DNA from: Clostridia bacterium UC5.1-2E3
GTDB taxonomy: Bacteria > Bacillota > Clostridia > Lachnospirales > Lachnospiraceae
NCBI GenBank assembly: GCA_001304875.1
Contig: BBZO01000010.1
Span: 34,562 to 98,561 of the forward strand
Direction: 5' to 3'
DNA length: 64,000 bases
Under the pieces are notes generated by a model that worked only from the letters and a program-made list of their open reading frames with translations, searched no databases and was not told the DNA's origin. The translations under genes were made by a program, and so were the position numbers. Shown here one piece after another: positions 41,195 to 52,645 of this stretch. Numbering within the stretch: position 1 is the stretch's first letter; the number at the start of each line of letters is the position of its first letter.

Positions 41195-42500
41195 TCAGTG
41201 TTCATCAAGGTATTCGATGGCAGCCGGGTCGCGCATGGCGTAGATCCGGCTGTATTCTTTTGTCCCGGGATCGCGCCAGGTCTCGGAGCGGTGCATGGCC
41301 AGAAATTTGCTCAGCTGGTAGCAGTCGATCCAGATTTCGTTAGTTCCTTCCTTCTGTGATTCGTCGAAGATGAGCTGGATGCCGAAATGAAGGTGGGGCG
41401 TGTCGATGTTGTTGGTGTTCTCCACCGGGCTGTAGCCCGTGCGGCCCATGTAGCCGATCACGTCCCCGGCCTGCACCACGCTGCCTCGGAGAGGGATTTG
41501 TGGTAGGGGTAATTCTGGCGCAGGTGGGCATAGTAGTAGTAGCGCTTTCCGTCGAAGCTGCGGATGCCCAGTCGCCAGCCTCCGTACTGGTTCCAGCCCA
41601 TGGCCTCCACGCGGCCGGACTCCACGGCGATGATGGGCGTTCCCACCTGCCCCATCATGTCGTGCCCCAGGTGCTGCCGTTTGTAGCCGTAGCTTCGCGA
41701 TACGCCGAAGTCGTCGTACTCTTCGTAGGGGAAGTAGCGGGCGATGGGGAGGAAGGCCTTGAGTCCGTACTTGGTGACCCAGGTTTTCGGGGTGTCCGGG
41801 GAAGTTGTAGATGCGGCGGTTGCGCCGGCAGTCTGCGCCGGGGCTTCCGGGCCATCGGAAACTGCGCTGTCCGCCTGCGGCGTCCGCTCGCTCACCACGC
41901 GTCCGCCGGAACGAAGGCTGCGGCCTCATCCGCGTCCACCTGGATTTCGTATTCGCCCACCATGCCGCCCAGGACGGCGGTGTAGGCTTCCAGATAGTAG
42001 GGGTAGTATTTCATCCCCTGGGTCAGCTCCTCCATGGATTCGCCGTTTTTCAGGCGTTCGCAGAGGGCAGTTAAATCCTTTTCGCGGTAGCGGCCGAAAT
42101 CGCTGCCGTACCGGGCGGCGAGGTACGCCAGAAGCTCGATCCAGTTGAGGTGCACGCTTGCCTTGTCATTCTCCTGTCCGCCGTGTTCCGCCATATAGGT
42201 GTCCACGTCCTGCCGGTAGGCGGCGGTCAGAACGCTGGCGGGCACTGTGAAATCCACCCATTTTATGTAGCCGTTTTCCGCCGCGTCCGCACTCGCATTC
42301 ATGCCGTTGCCTGCGCCCACGCTTATGTCTGCACTTGCATCCATGCTTGCAGTTGTATCCGCGCCTGCGCTCATGCCCGCGCCTGCCTCCGCGTGTCCCC
42401 GTGTCCCGCCGGGGCCGTAGCGCGCGGTCAGAAGCAGGACGGCCAGCGCCGCCAGCTCCGCTCCTATGAGTATTTTCTTGCTCCAATCGGGAAAAAACAC
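41195..42500 (-). CDS. M23 family metallopeptidase (frameshifted)
   Basis: GTG 42500 with AAGGAG 11 bp upstream opens a short cytoplasmic start and one helix (ILIGAELAALAVLLLTARYG). A low-complexity Ala/Gly/Ser/Met/Asp stretch covers residues 35-75. The C-terminal M23 domain has SYGYKRQHLGHDMMGQVGTP, GYMGRTGYSPVENTNNIDTP and HLHFGIQLIFDES, with zinc-binding H..D and HxH. Shifts near 41895, 41770 and 41485. It is anchored outside the membrane and should cut or bind peptidoglycan. It has the VanY/SpoIIQ-like arrangement but no sporulation-specific feature. Confidence 0.75.
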
Positions 42501-42645
42501 GTCGGCATCAACTCCTTAATAGTAAGGATATGACGGGCGGTGAATATTTATGATATAAAATGGGCTGGGAAAGGAGATATATATCTGATACGCTAGGAAA
42601 AAGAGGAGTTGTGAGGCATGGGACTGTAAGCGAAGGACGGGGCTC

Positions 42646-42693
42646 AGCAGTATACAGGGAATATGTGAAGGAATATATTTCCTGTATACTGCT
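42646..42693. terminator. 18-bp hairpin at the end of the metallophosphoesterase island
   Basis: Arms 42646-42663 and 42676-42693 pair over 18 bp with one mismatch around a 12-nt loop. It lies 41 bp downstream of the island gene's stop (minus strand). No clear T-run. Part of the arm (TATACAGG[AG]AAT) recurs at 46215-46226 beyond the other end of the island. Confidence 0.5.
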
Positions 42694-42734
42694 TTAGTAT
42701 TTATCCAAAGTAGAGATGGAAAAATATCAATTTG

Positions 42735-45700
42735 TTATGTAAGTTCAATTCGATTTTCTTTATGTAGTATTTCTTCATACCAAAAACTCAAGATATTTGA
42801 AGTGAGTTTTTGCATCTTTTTTAGTTCTCTTGAAGCCTTATAAATATCCGTATCAAGATATATTTGTGATAATATTGTAACATTCGTTTGTTGTTTCAAC
42901 GCTAACAGATTTTCGCTATTACCTTTAAGAAGTTTAACATATTCGCCAAATATTGCAGGACAGTTCTCCTCCAATAAAGCAGGAATGGACGGATATACAA
43001 TTTTGTTAATTATATCACTGGCCCAATACCCAGTTATTGATAAGTCAACTGGATTTACATATATGTGATTATAAAAGTCAATGTCAATTATGCACCCATG
43101 AATTGTGCCTACTCCACCAATTCTTTTTACTATATCTGCAACTTGTTTTTGAAATGAAGTAAACTTGTCAAGTGGCGTTTTTATTGTAGAAATCATAGCA
43201 TCCATATTATCATAATAATATTGAACATCTTGAATTTCCAACTTTTTCATAGCACCGCCATTAAGTATGGTAAGGCTACCGCTTCTTGATTTGTGAAGAA
43301 AACCATAATACCCATTCTTTTTCAGCATATAAAGTACATTTATTTCTCGCTGAAATGTCATGGATATATTCTTCCCTCGGTAGAAGTCATTGTATTGCTC
43401 ACGTGTAACCTCAAATATGCCATCCTCATAATCGGAAAAACAGTCATAATCGTTATCAATTAAAAAAGTTTTCAAATGAGGATTCTCATTATGGTAACCC
43501 ACTTGATTGTCCGAATAGACTCTATACTCACCATCATCATAGAAGAAATTCCTGTGGGTATGTCCGCTTACATAAACATAATTTTGATTAGGTCCTGCCT
43601 CTTTGCACCAATCCTTTTTAGGTGTATGTGTTAATATAATTGTATTTTTTTTGACAATATAGGATGTAAACGATTGTATAAATCTTCAAAAATTTTTGAT
43701 TCTTTTATTTCCAGTTCTCTATCCACAGTCATTTGATAAATGCCGTTGTCAGCGTTAAATTCTAAATTATATCCCGAAAAACCTAATCCCCCTAGGATAG
43801 CATACCGTGCACTTCGTAAAAAATTGGAGATTTGCATTTCATTCATTTGACACAAGTCATGATATTTAATTAAATGAGTTCCCGTGTCTGGATTAGCAAG
43901 AGGGTGATGATCTTCCGTGTAGAGAAGATCATTATGGAGCAAATACATGCCATATTTATCTAGTAGAGCTCGATATCTTGATACAATCTCGTCTATTTGA
44001 ACGCCTGGGAAACTCCATAACTCATGGTTGCCAAGTGTAAATATAACCATTGTATTCCGATGCAATGTGTTTGAAAGCATTTTTACAAATAATTGAAATA
44101 TGTCAAAATCTGATGCAATATCACCAGCAATTAATAGTAATCTGCCTGCCTCTTTAGCAATGGTATTGACTATTCTTTGAATCACATATATAACATCTTC
44201 TACTGAGCGGCAACCTGCGTTTTGTATTTTATGCATAAGATGAATATCTGAGATATAGGACACTCGTTGGCATTTGTAATCATATGACAAATCTAAATTT
44301 GACAAATTCCGCTCAAATGCTTCAGACATTAAATCTCGCGAAGTTTGAAGCACTACAGCGGTTTCGATCTCGTTTTTTTCAATATTCTCAAAAGATTTTA
44401 TATAATTTCCTTTAATTGTATAAGTATCATATTGTATTCCAAATTTTTTGCACAAACTGCTTTTCATTATGGCCCCAGTAAAATCAATAAAATCCCACCG
44501 TTCTAAGTTATTAAGACCATCGCAAAAAAGTAAATTTGCATCAGAGAGATCTCCTTTAAGAAAGGCTACAAAATCAAAAAAGTAATTAAATGTATGCGTA
44601 TATTTTTTAATACGCTGTCAGATTGGTTGCGCCATTGCTGTATTACATGAAATTTTTTGTCATGATAGACTTTTTCTACGGAGGAAGTGACTTCCATATC
44701 TGTATAAATCGGAAGTTTTGTTGTTCCATCGATGATATACTTGGAAAAATCTTCTTTACATTCAAGTGCGGCGGATAAATCACAATGTGTTAAATCTCCA
44801 TTTCGATAATTAATAAACTCTTCAAAAGTTTCAAAGTATCTATAAATTATTGTGATTGGAAAAATGGATTGTCCTTTTGATATCCTTGTTTTTGTTCACA
44901 ATAGTAGTGTGTATCCCTATCGAAGAATGCTTTTGAATAAAAATCAATTTCTCCGTCCTTTAAACGACCAATATACTCTTTTAATTTTCTTTTGTGCTTA
45001 TATATTGTTCCTTCTACTCCCATAGAGTAATTAAATGATTGCAGAACAGCATCGGGGTTATATATTGAACATAACGCATTGATTATTTGATCTTCTGGAT
45101 AAGCACCAGAGGACATATATTCCATAATGATGTTAAAGTGATTTTTGTTTTCAACATCAGCAAAAATATATTGAAAAAAGAAAAAAGTAACATCAACAAT
45201 CCTCGCGAGTTTTGACTGTCGATAATTACCTACAACCTTTACAAGTTCTTCATAACTGTTGCAATTATTAAATTTTTTAATCCATTGTTGACATTGTTTA
45301 TGTGTTTGTTCTGCATTTTTATATGCGATAATTTCATCATTTGACACTGACAAAGTATAGTTGTCTATAGTATCTTTGATGAATGATTTCTGCTTCATTA
45401 GCTTTTGGAGAGATATTTTGTAAGAAGCAATAATATGATCTGGTAAATGACAAAATGTATAACACGCATTATTATAAATGTCACCATTTAGAAAATGAAA
45501 ATATGAATCAAAGTCGTCAAATGATAAGAATGTATTTCTTTTTTGTTCTTCACCGTCTAAATCAATATGAATTAATAGTTCTTCAACGAAAAAAAGAATT
45601 GGAGATAATGTCAAATCCTCTTTTGTCAGTTATACGCATCCCGGCCTTTCGTTCAAAAGTTACAATTTGAATATCGTTCTTGTATTCTTCTGGAACATCA

Positions 45701-45762
45701 AAAACTCGAATCTCATTATTTTTTAATTGCTTAATTATTTTATTGATTTCTGTCTGTACCAT
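42735..45762 (-). CDS. Large metallophosphoesterase-domain protein, single-gene AT-rich island (frameshifted)
   Basis: ATG 45762 (weak GAGGTAAG upstream) begins MVQTEINKIIKQLKNNEIRV. The restored protein is about 1,008 residues; shifts lie near 45592, 44860, 44605 and 43655. Residues 1-450 match no family I know. A stretch reminiscent of pentapeptide repeats (GDLSDANLLFCDGL, DFIDFTGAIM) is at about 410-435. The metallophosphoesterase motifs follow in order: YISDIHLMH (about 504), IAGDIASD (about 547), TLGNHELWSF (about 578), IILTHTP and VSGHTHRNFF (about 735). About 260 more residues show no known domain. Nuclease or phosphatase activity is likely. Its AT-rich composition and isolation point to transfer; a defence role is possible but unproven. 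Confidence 0.65.
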
Positions 45763-46294
45763 ATCTTACCTCAATCCCGATGTTCATGTCTTTTTTAAAT
45801 ATCCCGGAAAACAGCATGTGCGTTTTCCACTGTATAAAATGGAAATTCATTGTTCAGAATTTTCTCAAATAAAACTATATATACATATTTTCCTAGATAT
45901 TTTTATTATACAAAAGGATGACAAAAATGCAAATTTCCAAAATGAAAACTTCATTGAAATATATGTCACAAAATATTTTTGGAGATTGCATTTTGAATAT
46001 GTAGATTTGAGAGAATGATAATTAAGAAAGTTTATATTTTCATTGAAATTCGGATTGAGTTTGGTAAATATGAATTGCAAAATAGGAGTTGAAAAATACT
46101 GTTTGTTTTACATTGACTGCTGTATTCATAGCCTGTAAGCACCATTTGGACATAATATTCTCCTGTATTACATATCGAGATGGAATATGCATGACACAGA
46201 ATTTCTGTAGCTTCTATACAGGAAATGTTGTATAATCACGGATATGAACAAAAAAATGAGATGGAAGTCATCAGATAAAAAGGAGAAATAGCAA
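45763..46294. other. AT-rich intergenic region
   Basis: No coding sequence is convincing here. A TATAAT at 46231-46236 may be the -10 box of the thioesterase gene, with no good -35 at the right spacing. A 12-bp match (TATACAGGAAAT, 46215-46226) to the hairpin at 42646-42693 is present. Confidence 0.4.
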
Positions 46295-46741
46295 ATGGAC
46301 AACGAGAAAGAAAATGAGAGAGATACTAAGAGAGAAACCGGGAACATGAACGGGGAGGCAGATGAGGCGGCGCGCGGCGTCGATTTCAGAAACGCGCTGG
46401 GCATCCAGCGGCTGGAGGCGAAGGACGGACACGCCCGGTGCGAGCTTCCTGTGCGTCCCTCCCACTACAACGTGATCGATATTCTCCACGGCGGCGTGCT
46501 GTTCACGGTGGCCGACACCACCTCCGGGATGGCTGTGCTGTCGCTGGGCGGCGAGAAGGTGAACACGGTCTCCGCCACCATCAACTACCTGCGGGCCGGC
46601 AAGGACACGGAGAAGCTGGTGATCGAGGCCGACGTGGTGAAATGCGGCCGCACGCTGGCCGTGGTGGACGCGAAGGTGATGGACGACAAGGGAGCGCTCT
46701 TAGTCACCACCACCATGACTTTCATGATTTTCAGGAGCTGA
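46295..46741 (+). CDS. PaaI-type hotdog thioesterase
   Basis: Intact, 148 residues, start ATG 46295 after AAAGGAGAAAT. A charged N-terminal extension (MDNEKENERDTKRETGN) precedes the hotdog domain: FRNALGIQRLEAKDGHARCE, then NVIDILHGGVLFTVADTTSG with the HGG of the active site, and VNTVSATINYLRAGKDTEKL. It should hydrolyse acyl-CoA thioesters, such as aromatic acyl-CoAs. It converges on the metallo-beta-lactamase gene, and the TATAAT at 46231-46236 is its likely -10. Confidence 0.85.
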   Translation: MDNEKENERDTKRETGNMNGEADEAARGVDFRNALGIQRLEAKDGHARCELPVRPSHYNVIDILHGGVLFTVADTTSGMAVLSLGGEKVNTVSATINYLRAGKDTEKLVIEADVVKCGRTLAVVDAKVMDDKGALLVTTTMTFMIFRS

Positions 46742-46769
46742 TCTGCGACGGGGACACTGAAACGCGGAA

Positions 46770-47574
46770 TCATCCCAGCGCAATCACATCGCCGTCGTCG
46801 GGCACCAGGAGATTTCCCTCATAGTAATCGCGCCCCTCGGCGGTGTAGAGCTCCTTCCGGCGGCCGATATTTTTGTCCTCGGTGTGCCAGAGCACCAGGT
46901 TGGGAATGTGAAGGGACTGGGCCAGCTCGCAGGCCTCCTTCACGGTGCTGTGCTTCTTCTCGTAGGGCTTGAAAATCTCCCGCTCGCTGTAGAGACAGAA
47001 GGCCTCGTGGAGAAGCCAGGAGCTTCCGGCCACGTGGGCCGCGCAGGCGGGGTTAAACGGCTCGTCCCCGGTGCAGGTGAGCTTCTCGCCGTTCTTTAAC
47101 CGCAGCGTGAAGCCGAACTGCTTCGCCTTCGTGGAGCGGATGTCAAAAAATGTCACGTCGTAGTCGAGAATCTTTTTCATTTCCCCATCCCCGACCGGAA
47201 TCAGATGGATGCGGTCTCCCAGAAAACAGAAAAATTTATTTTCAAGGGTGAGCCTGCAGATGGTGGTGATCGTCTCCGCCAGCTCCGCGTGACAGTAGAT
47301 GTTTAAATCGCCGTCGTAGGTTCTTTTTCATGCCCATGGCGGCGAAACGGACCATCCAGACGATGCCTAACAGGTGGTCGGTGTGGGCGTGGGTGATGAA
47401 AATATGGTGGATGGCTTCGACGGGAACCTGCATCTCGTCCAGGATGCGCAGGATGCCGTTGCCGCCGCCGGTGTCCACCATGAAATACTGGTCTTCGTCC
47501 CGCAGAGCGAAGCAGGTATTATAGCAGCGGGTCACCAGGGCGTTCCCCGTCCCGAACACATACAGTTTTTCCAT
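46770..47574 (-). CDS. Metallo-beta-lactamase fold hydrolase, RNase Z-like (frameshifted)
   Basis: ATG 47574 starts MEKLYVFGTGNALVTRCYN, typical of the RNase Z/arylsulfatase branch. The metal site FITHAHTDHLLGIVWM is present, then CTGDEPFNPACAAHVAGSSW and NLVLWHTEDKN. One shift near 47322 joins the parts; length about 268 residues. It may hydrolyse a phosphodiester or other ester; real substrate unknown. It is divergent from fbp. Confidence 0.75.
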
Positions 47575-47708
47575 AACAATCTCCATCCTTTCTTTTTCCA
47601 GAAGAGTATGATATACTACTGGAAAGGTTTTCGCGAATCTGCCGCGAGTCATACCTATGGTACTATAGAAATGACGGAAACGCAATATAAAAAGGGAGCA
47701 GGAACATT

Positions 47709-49642
47709 ATGAGAGATTTGGCATATCTGAAACTGATGTCCAGGGAGTACCCCAATATCAAGGCCGCGTCCAGCGAGATCATCAACCTGAAAGCGATTCT
47801 GGGCCTTCCCAAGGGAACGGAATACTTTTTCAGCGATCTGCACGGGGAGTACGAGGCCTTTATTCATTTGCTGAAAAGCTCCTCCGGAATCATCCGTGAG
47901 AAGATCCGGGAGACCTTCGGCTATATCATCTCCAACCAGGAGGAGACGGAGCTGGCGAACCTCATCTACTACCCCAGGAGGCGCTGGCGAAGGCGAAGCA
48001 CGACGGCGTCTACAACGACGACTGGAAGCGGATCACGATCTACCGCCTGGTGCGCATCTGCAAGGAGGTATCGTCCAAATACACCCGCTCCAAGGTGAGA
48101 AAGAGGATGCCCCCGGAGTTCGCCTACGCCATCGACGAGCTGATTCACGTGGACTACAACGACGAGAATAAAAAGGTCTACTACGATGAGATCATCCACT
48201 CCATCATCGACATCGACATGACCGATGAATTTATCAAGGCGCTCTGCGAGCTCATACAGAACCTGACCATTGACCGGCTCCACATCATCGGGGACATCTT
48301 CGACAGAGGCCCCAGGGCCGATATCATCATGGACGAGCTGATGCAGTTTCACGACGTGGACATCCAGTGGGGAAACCACGACATTTCCTGGATGGGCGCA
48401 GTCACCGGAAACCGGGCCTGCATCTGCAACGTGATGCGCATCGCCATCAGCTACAACTGCTTCGATGTGCTGGAGGACGGCTACGGCATCAACATCCGCC
48501 CGCTGTCCATGTTTGCGGCGAAGGTCTACCAGAACGATCCCTGCGAGCGCTTCATGCCGAAGATCCTGGACGAGAATATCTACGACGCCGTGGATCCCGG
48601 TCTGGCGGCCAAGATGCACAAGGCCATCGCCATTATCCAGTTCAAGGTGGAGGGGCAGATCATCCACCGCCATCCGGATTATATGATGGAGAACCGGCTG
48701 CTTCTGGAGGCCATCGATTTTGAGAAGGGCACCGTGACCATCGAGGGGAAGGAGTTCCCCATGCTGGACATGCAGTTCCCCACCGTGGATCCGAAGGATC
48801 CGCTGAAGCTCACGAAGGAGGAGGAGGAGCTTCTGCACACGCTGGAGCTCTCATTTACCCACAACTCGCTGCTCCACAAGCACATAAAATTCCTCTACTC
48901 CCACGGGAGCATGTATACCTGCTGCAACTCCAATCTGCTGTACCACGGCTGCATCCCCATGACAAAGAACGGGGAGTTCGAGGAGATGGTCGTGGAAGGC
49001 GTGGGCTACCGGGGAAAAGCGCTGATGGATTTCATCGACAAGCGGGTGCAGAACGCCTACTTCCTGCCGGAGGGCGACCCGGAGAAGGAAAATGCCGCGA
49101 TTTCATGTGGTATCTCTGGTGCGGCGCCAAGTCCCCGGTTTACGGAAAGGACAAGATGACCACCTTCGAGCACTATTTTGTCGAGGACAAGCAGATGTCC
49201 AAGGAGACCATGAACCCCTACTATCAGCTCAGCGTGAAGGAGGAGGGGTGCAATAAGATTCTGGAGGAGTTCGGGCTGCCCCTGGACGGCTCCCACATCA
49301 TCAACGGCCACGTCCCGGTGAAGATCAAGGACGGGGAGACGCCGGTGAAGGCGGGAGGAAAGCTCTTCATCATCGATGGAGGCCTATCCAAGGCCTATCA
49401 GTCCAAGACGGGCATCGCCGGGTACACGCTGATTTTCAATTCCAGGCATCTGGCGCTGGCGGAGCATAAGCTTTGAGCCGGGCGGGGAGAACACGCCGAA
49501 GGTCTATATCGTAGAGAAGATGAAGAACCGCTGGATGGTGGCCGATACCGATCTGGGCAAGGAGATCGCATCCCGGGTGGAGGATCTGAAGGAGCTGGTG
49601 GCCGCCTACCGCAGAGGCGACATCAAGGAGAAGATCAAATAG
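47709..49642 (+). CDS. fbp: Fructose-1,6-bisphosphatase, class III (frameshifted)
   Basis: About 645 residues restored, the long class III form of Firmicutes. Start ATG 47709 after GGGAGCAGG. Motifs: [54 protein letters not shown] (metallophosphatase residues), [40 protein letters not shown] and [20 protein letters not shown]. Shifts near 47970, 49100 and 49478. It dephosphorylates fructose 1,6-bisphosphate in gluconeogenesis. Confidence 0.93.
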
Positions 49643-49651
49643 GAGACTTAC

Positions 49652-50173
49652 ATGGACAGAGCTGAATTTTTGCGGGAACTTGAGGAGGCCCTCGCGGGGG
49701 AGGTGTCCCCGGCGACGGCGGCGGAGAACCTGCGCTACTATGACGCATACATTGCGGAGGAGGCGGCGAAGGGACGGGACGAAGCGGAGGTCATCGAGGA
49801 GATCGGCGGCCCCCGGATCATCGCCCGGACGATCATCGACAGCCAGGGCGGCGGCAGCGGTAGCGGCCGGCCAGACTTCGGGACGGACAGCCGGCAGGAC
49901 TTCGGGGACGGCGGCTACCGGGAACCGGACGCTTACCATGAAGAACGGCGGGCGGATGCCGGGAGCGGGTATGGACGCAGCGTTTTCATCGACCTGAGCA
50001 AGTGGTACTGGAAGCTGGCAGTCGCCGTGGCCGTGGTTTTTATTCTGGCTGTGGCCGTTATGCTGGTGATGGGATTTCTGTCGCTGGTGATTCCGCTTCT
50101 ATTCGCAGGAGCCGTGGTGTGGGCGGTGCTCGCGCTGGTTTCCTGGGTGGTGAGGAATTTGTTTGGGCGGTAG
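49652..50173 (+). CDS. DUF1700-like membrane protein
   Basis: Intact, 173 residues, start ATG 49652. N-terminal helical part DRAEFLRELEEALAGEVSPA and YYDAYIAEEAAKGRDEAEVI fits the DUF1700 (HAAS-type) domain. A flexible Gly/Asp-rich linker follows, then two membrane segments near the C terminus (LAVAVAVVFILAVAVMLVMG and IPLLFAGAVVWAVLALVSWV). DUF1700 proteins usually pair with a PadR regulator, absent here. It follows fbp by 9 bp and is probably co-transcribed. Confidence 0.7.
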   Translation: MDRAEFLRELEEALAGEVSPATAAENLRYYDAYIAEEAAKGRDEAEVIEEIGGPRIIARTIIDSQGGGSGSGRPDFGTDSRQDFGDGGYREPDAYHEERRADAGSGYGRSVFIDLSKWYWKLAVAVAVVFILAVAVMLVMGFLSLVIPLLFAGAVVWAVLALVSWVVRNLFGR

Positions 50174-50592
50174 AAGGAAAATGCCATTTCATCGGAATGT
50201 ATTCGGAGAGGGAGTAACATTGTTAGATGGTTTTGATGCTTCAAAATATTCTTTAGTGATTACTCCGATTTCTTTGTTGTATCAAAAGAGGAGACAGAGG
50301 AGTAAATAAAAAGGCATCCATGAGATCATCGCCCGATATGAGGAAACTCTCGCCACAATGCCTTCCCGGCCGGTGATAAATGTTTCATGAATAAAACGCG
50401 GACACCTGGATTTTTAGGCGGCTGGGTTTGAAAAAACGGTTTGCAAAAAGAATAAGAGAATACAAAATCGCACCTGCTAAACTGCAGGTGCGATATGTTT
50501 GCTGATATTACGAGTCCTACGCAGCTCCAGGACGGAACAACATATGACTCTAATAATATTATACACCATATTTATATGTAGTCAACTGGAAT
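50174..50592. other. AT-rich gap with gene remnants and a hairpin
   Basis: Short open stretches without a start or continuity, such as LLDGFDASKYSLVITPISLL (about 50220-50310) and HEIIARYEETLATMPSRPVI (about 50318-50386), look like remnants of decayed genes. A hairpin ATCGCACCTGC (50467-50477) with GCAGGTGCGAT (50484-50494), followed on the minus strand by TTTGTATTC, may terminate the DUF3800 gene. Confidence 0.4.
50467..50494 (-). terminator. Terminator downstream of the DUF3800 gene
   Basis: A perfect 11-bp stem with a 6-nt loop; the minus strand continues TTTGTATTC. It lies 98 bp past the DUF3800 stop. Confidence 0.5.
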
Positions 50593-51368
50593 TTATTCAG
50601 AAGAAGTGAATTTCTCGTTTATAGGATAAGAATAATTCTTACCGATTTTTTGAAAACCATACTCAATATAGCGGGATCCGGGAACAAGATTATTTTCTGT
50701 AAGGCTGTATAATTTGTCAAAGAGTTCTACGAGCCATTTTTGAAATTCGGTCTCTGGTTCTTTTTGGTCAAGTTCATTTTCATAGTAATGTCTTACAATA
50801 CCGGCAAAAATATCGGCAAATTGGACTGCCGGGGTGACAGCGGAACTAACAAACAAAGGCATTTCTAAAATATGATGGAAAGAACGTCCAAAAATTGGTT
50901 TTAAACAAAAATCCTGTAATAGCTTCTGCAATTTTTCGGTCAGCTTCTTCGTGTACCTCATCAAATATCATCATCGCTTTACCATAGTGATGACGGTCAC
51001 AGTAAAATTCAGCTTTTTTTAAAAGCAGGTAATATTGCTTCGGAAGGTGATGCTCTGGAACAATAACTGGCACATCGGGCCTGTCCATAATAACTGCAAA
51101 AATAGCAGCATCATATGAGGTAATGATGTCTACCATACCATCAACGTAGGTTTTGTTATTGGTACGGTTTTTGGTAATGGTTGCCTCACGAATGAGCTTT
51201 GTAGATTTTATTTCATCCTGTTTTTTATAAATAGACTCTTTTAATTTATATATTTGGTTTGTTATTTGGTTTTATATCATTTTCATGGATACAGACACCT
51301 AATAAAATGGGATTTTTCGTTGGATCGGTAGGGCGAGGGTATCCACTTTCATCAATGAACATGAGCAT
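50593..51368 (-). CDS. DUF3800 family protein (frameshifted)
   Basis: Start ATG 51368, with GGAGTAAC, an AAAGGAG site, 13 bp upstream that overlaps the end of the kinase gene. N terminus MLMFIDESGYPRPTDPTKNP contains the DESG motif of DUF3800; FYCDRHHYGKAMMIFDEVHE and LFVSSAVTPAVQFADIFAGI follow. Shifts near 51275 and 50925. DUF3800 proteins have an RNase H-like core and are spread by mobile elements and phages. This copy is AT-rich yet directly coupled to a resident two-component system, so it may be an insertion. Role unknown. Confidence 0.75.
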
Positions 51369-51376
51369 AAAATAAG

Positions 51377-52645
51377 TTACTCCTTTCTGTTTTCACCCCG
51401 TCTCCCAACCAACCCCCTCATCCCCGTCTCCCCCCGATACACCGGAATCTGAAAAATAAAGCTGTTGTTCTCCTTCCCGTCCGACTGCGCCCAGATTCTC
51501 CCCCTTATGCTCGTCCACAATATTCCGGGCGATGGAGAGGCCCAGGCCGTAGCCGGGCACCTCGCCGCGGGAGGGGCTCAGCCGGTAGAAGCGGTCGAAG
51601 ATGCGCTTCGCGTCCGCGTCCGTCAGCGGCGTTCCTTTGCTGGTCACGGAAAATACCGCATCGCGGCCGCCCTGTGTGGTCAGGGATACGTCGATGACGG
51701 AACCGGGCCGGCTGTATTTGCAGGCGTTGTCCAGCAGAATCCCGATGAGCTGCATGAGCCGCTTCTCGTCGCCGTTTACCTGTACCTGCTCCCTGATGTG
51801 GTAGGAGATCTCCTTGCCGGCCTCGAAGAAAATGGGCTCGAAGGTGGCCATGGTCTGCTCCGCCAGGAAGCTGAAATTCACCGGCGACAGCGTGGCGGCG
51901 GTCACGCCCGCGTCGGAGCGGCCAGAATCAGCATGCTCTCGATGAGGAATTTCATCCGCGCCGCCTCGGCGCCGATGTTGTCCAGGCGCGTGAGGTTCTT
52001 CTGGCCGGTGATCTCGTGGGAGTCGGCGATGATTTTCGTGTTTGCCAGGATGACGGTCAGCGGCGTTTTCAGCTCATGGGACGCGTCGGCCACGAACTGG
52101 CGCTGGCGGTTCCAGGCCTCCTCCACCGGGCGCGCCACCCAGTTGGAGAGCCCTACGCTGATGAGAAACAGGACGATGAAGGCCCCCGCGCCGATGAACG
52201 CCGAGTAGATGATCTGCCAGTGGAGCGCCTGGTGCTCCATCAGCGTGTCGATGAACACGTAGCGGGTGGCCGGCCGCGCGCGGGAGGGGCCGTGCATGTA
52301 GCGCAGATACATGTCTTTGATCTCGCCGATGATCTGGTCATTTTCCCTGGCGGTGTCCACAATCTGGGCGATGAAATTGTCCTCGATCTCCGGGCCGTTT
52401 TTCACGACCGTGAAGGCGCCGGTCTCATCCACGTCCACGATGAGGATGGGATCCCGCCGGGGCGTTCCCCCCGGAATGCGGGAGTAGTCCAGGTCGCTTG
52501 TGATGATGCTGTGCAGCGCGTCTATGCTGCGGCGCTCGTAGCCGGATTTGGTCGAGTAAAAGAGGATGGCGAAAATGATGATGAGCATGATGGTGACAAT
52601 GGTCATCATGATCGCCACGAATTTCCATTTCAGTTTACGAATCAT
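51377..52645 (-). CDS. Sensor histidine kinase (frameshifted)
   Basis: ATG 52645 after GGAGG overlaps the regulator's end. About 422 residues: an N-terminal helix LKWKFVAIMMTIVTIMLIII, an extracytoplasmic loop of about 120 residues, a second helix (IIYSAFIGAGAFIVLFLISV), a HisKA domain with ADASHELKTPLTVILANTK, and a HATPase domain with LIGILLDNACKYS and GYGLGLSIARNIVDEHKG. Shifts near 51918 and 51500; the stop then falls at 51377-51379. Phosphorylates the OmpR-type regulator encoded just upstream. Confidence 0.85.

Noticed and set aside
45680..46018. 112-residue plus-strand ORF
   Set aside because: AT-rich, overlaps the start of the minus-strand metallophosphoesterase gene, and has no protein-like pattern or ribosome site.
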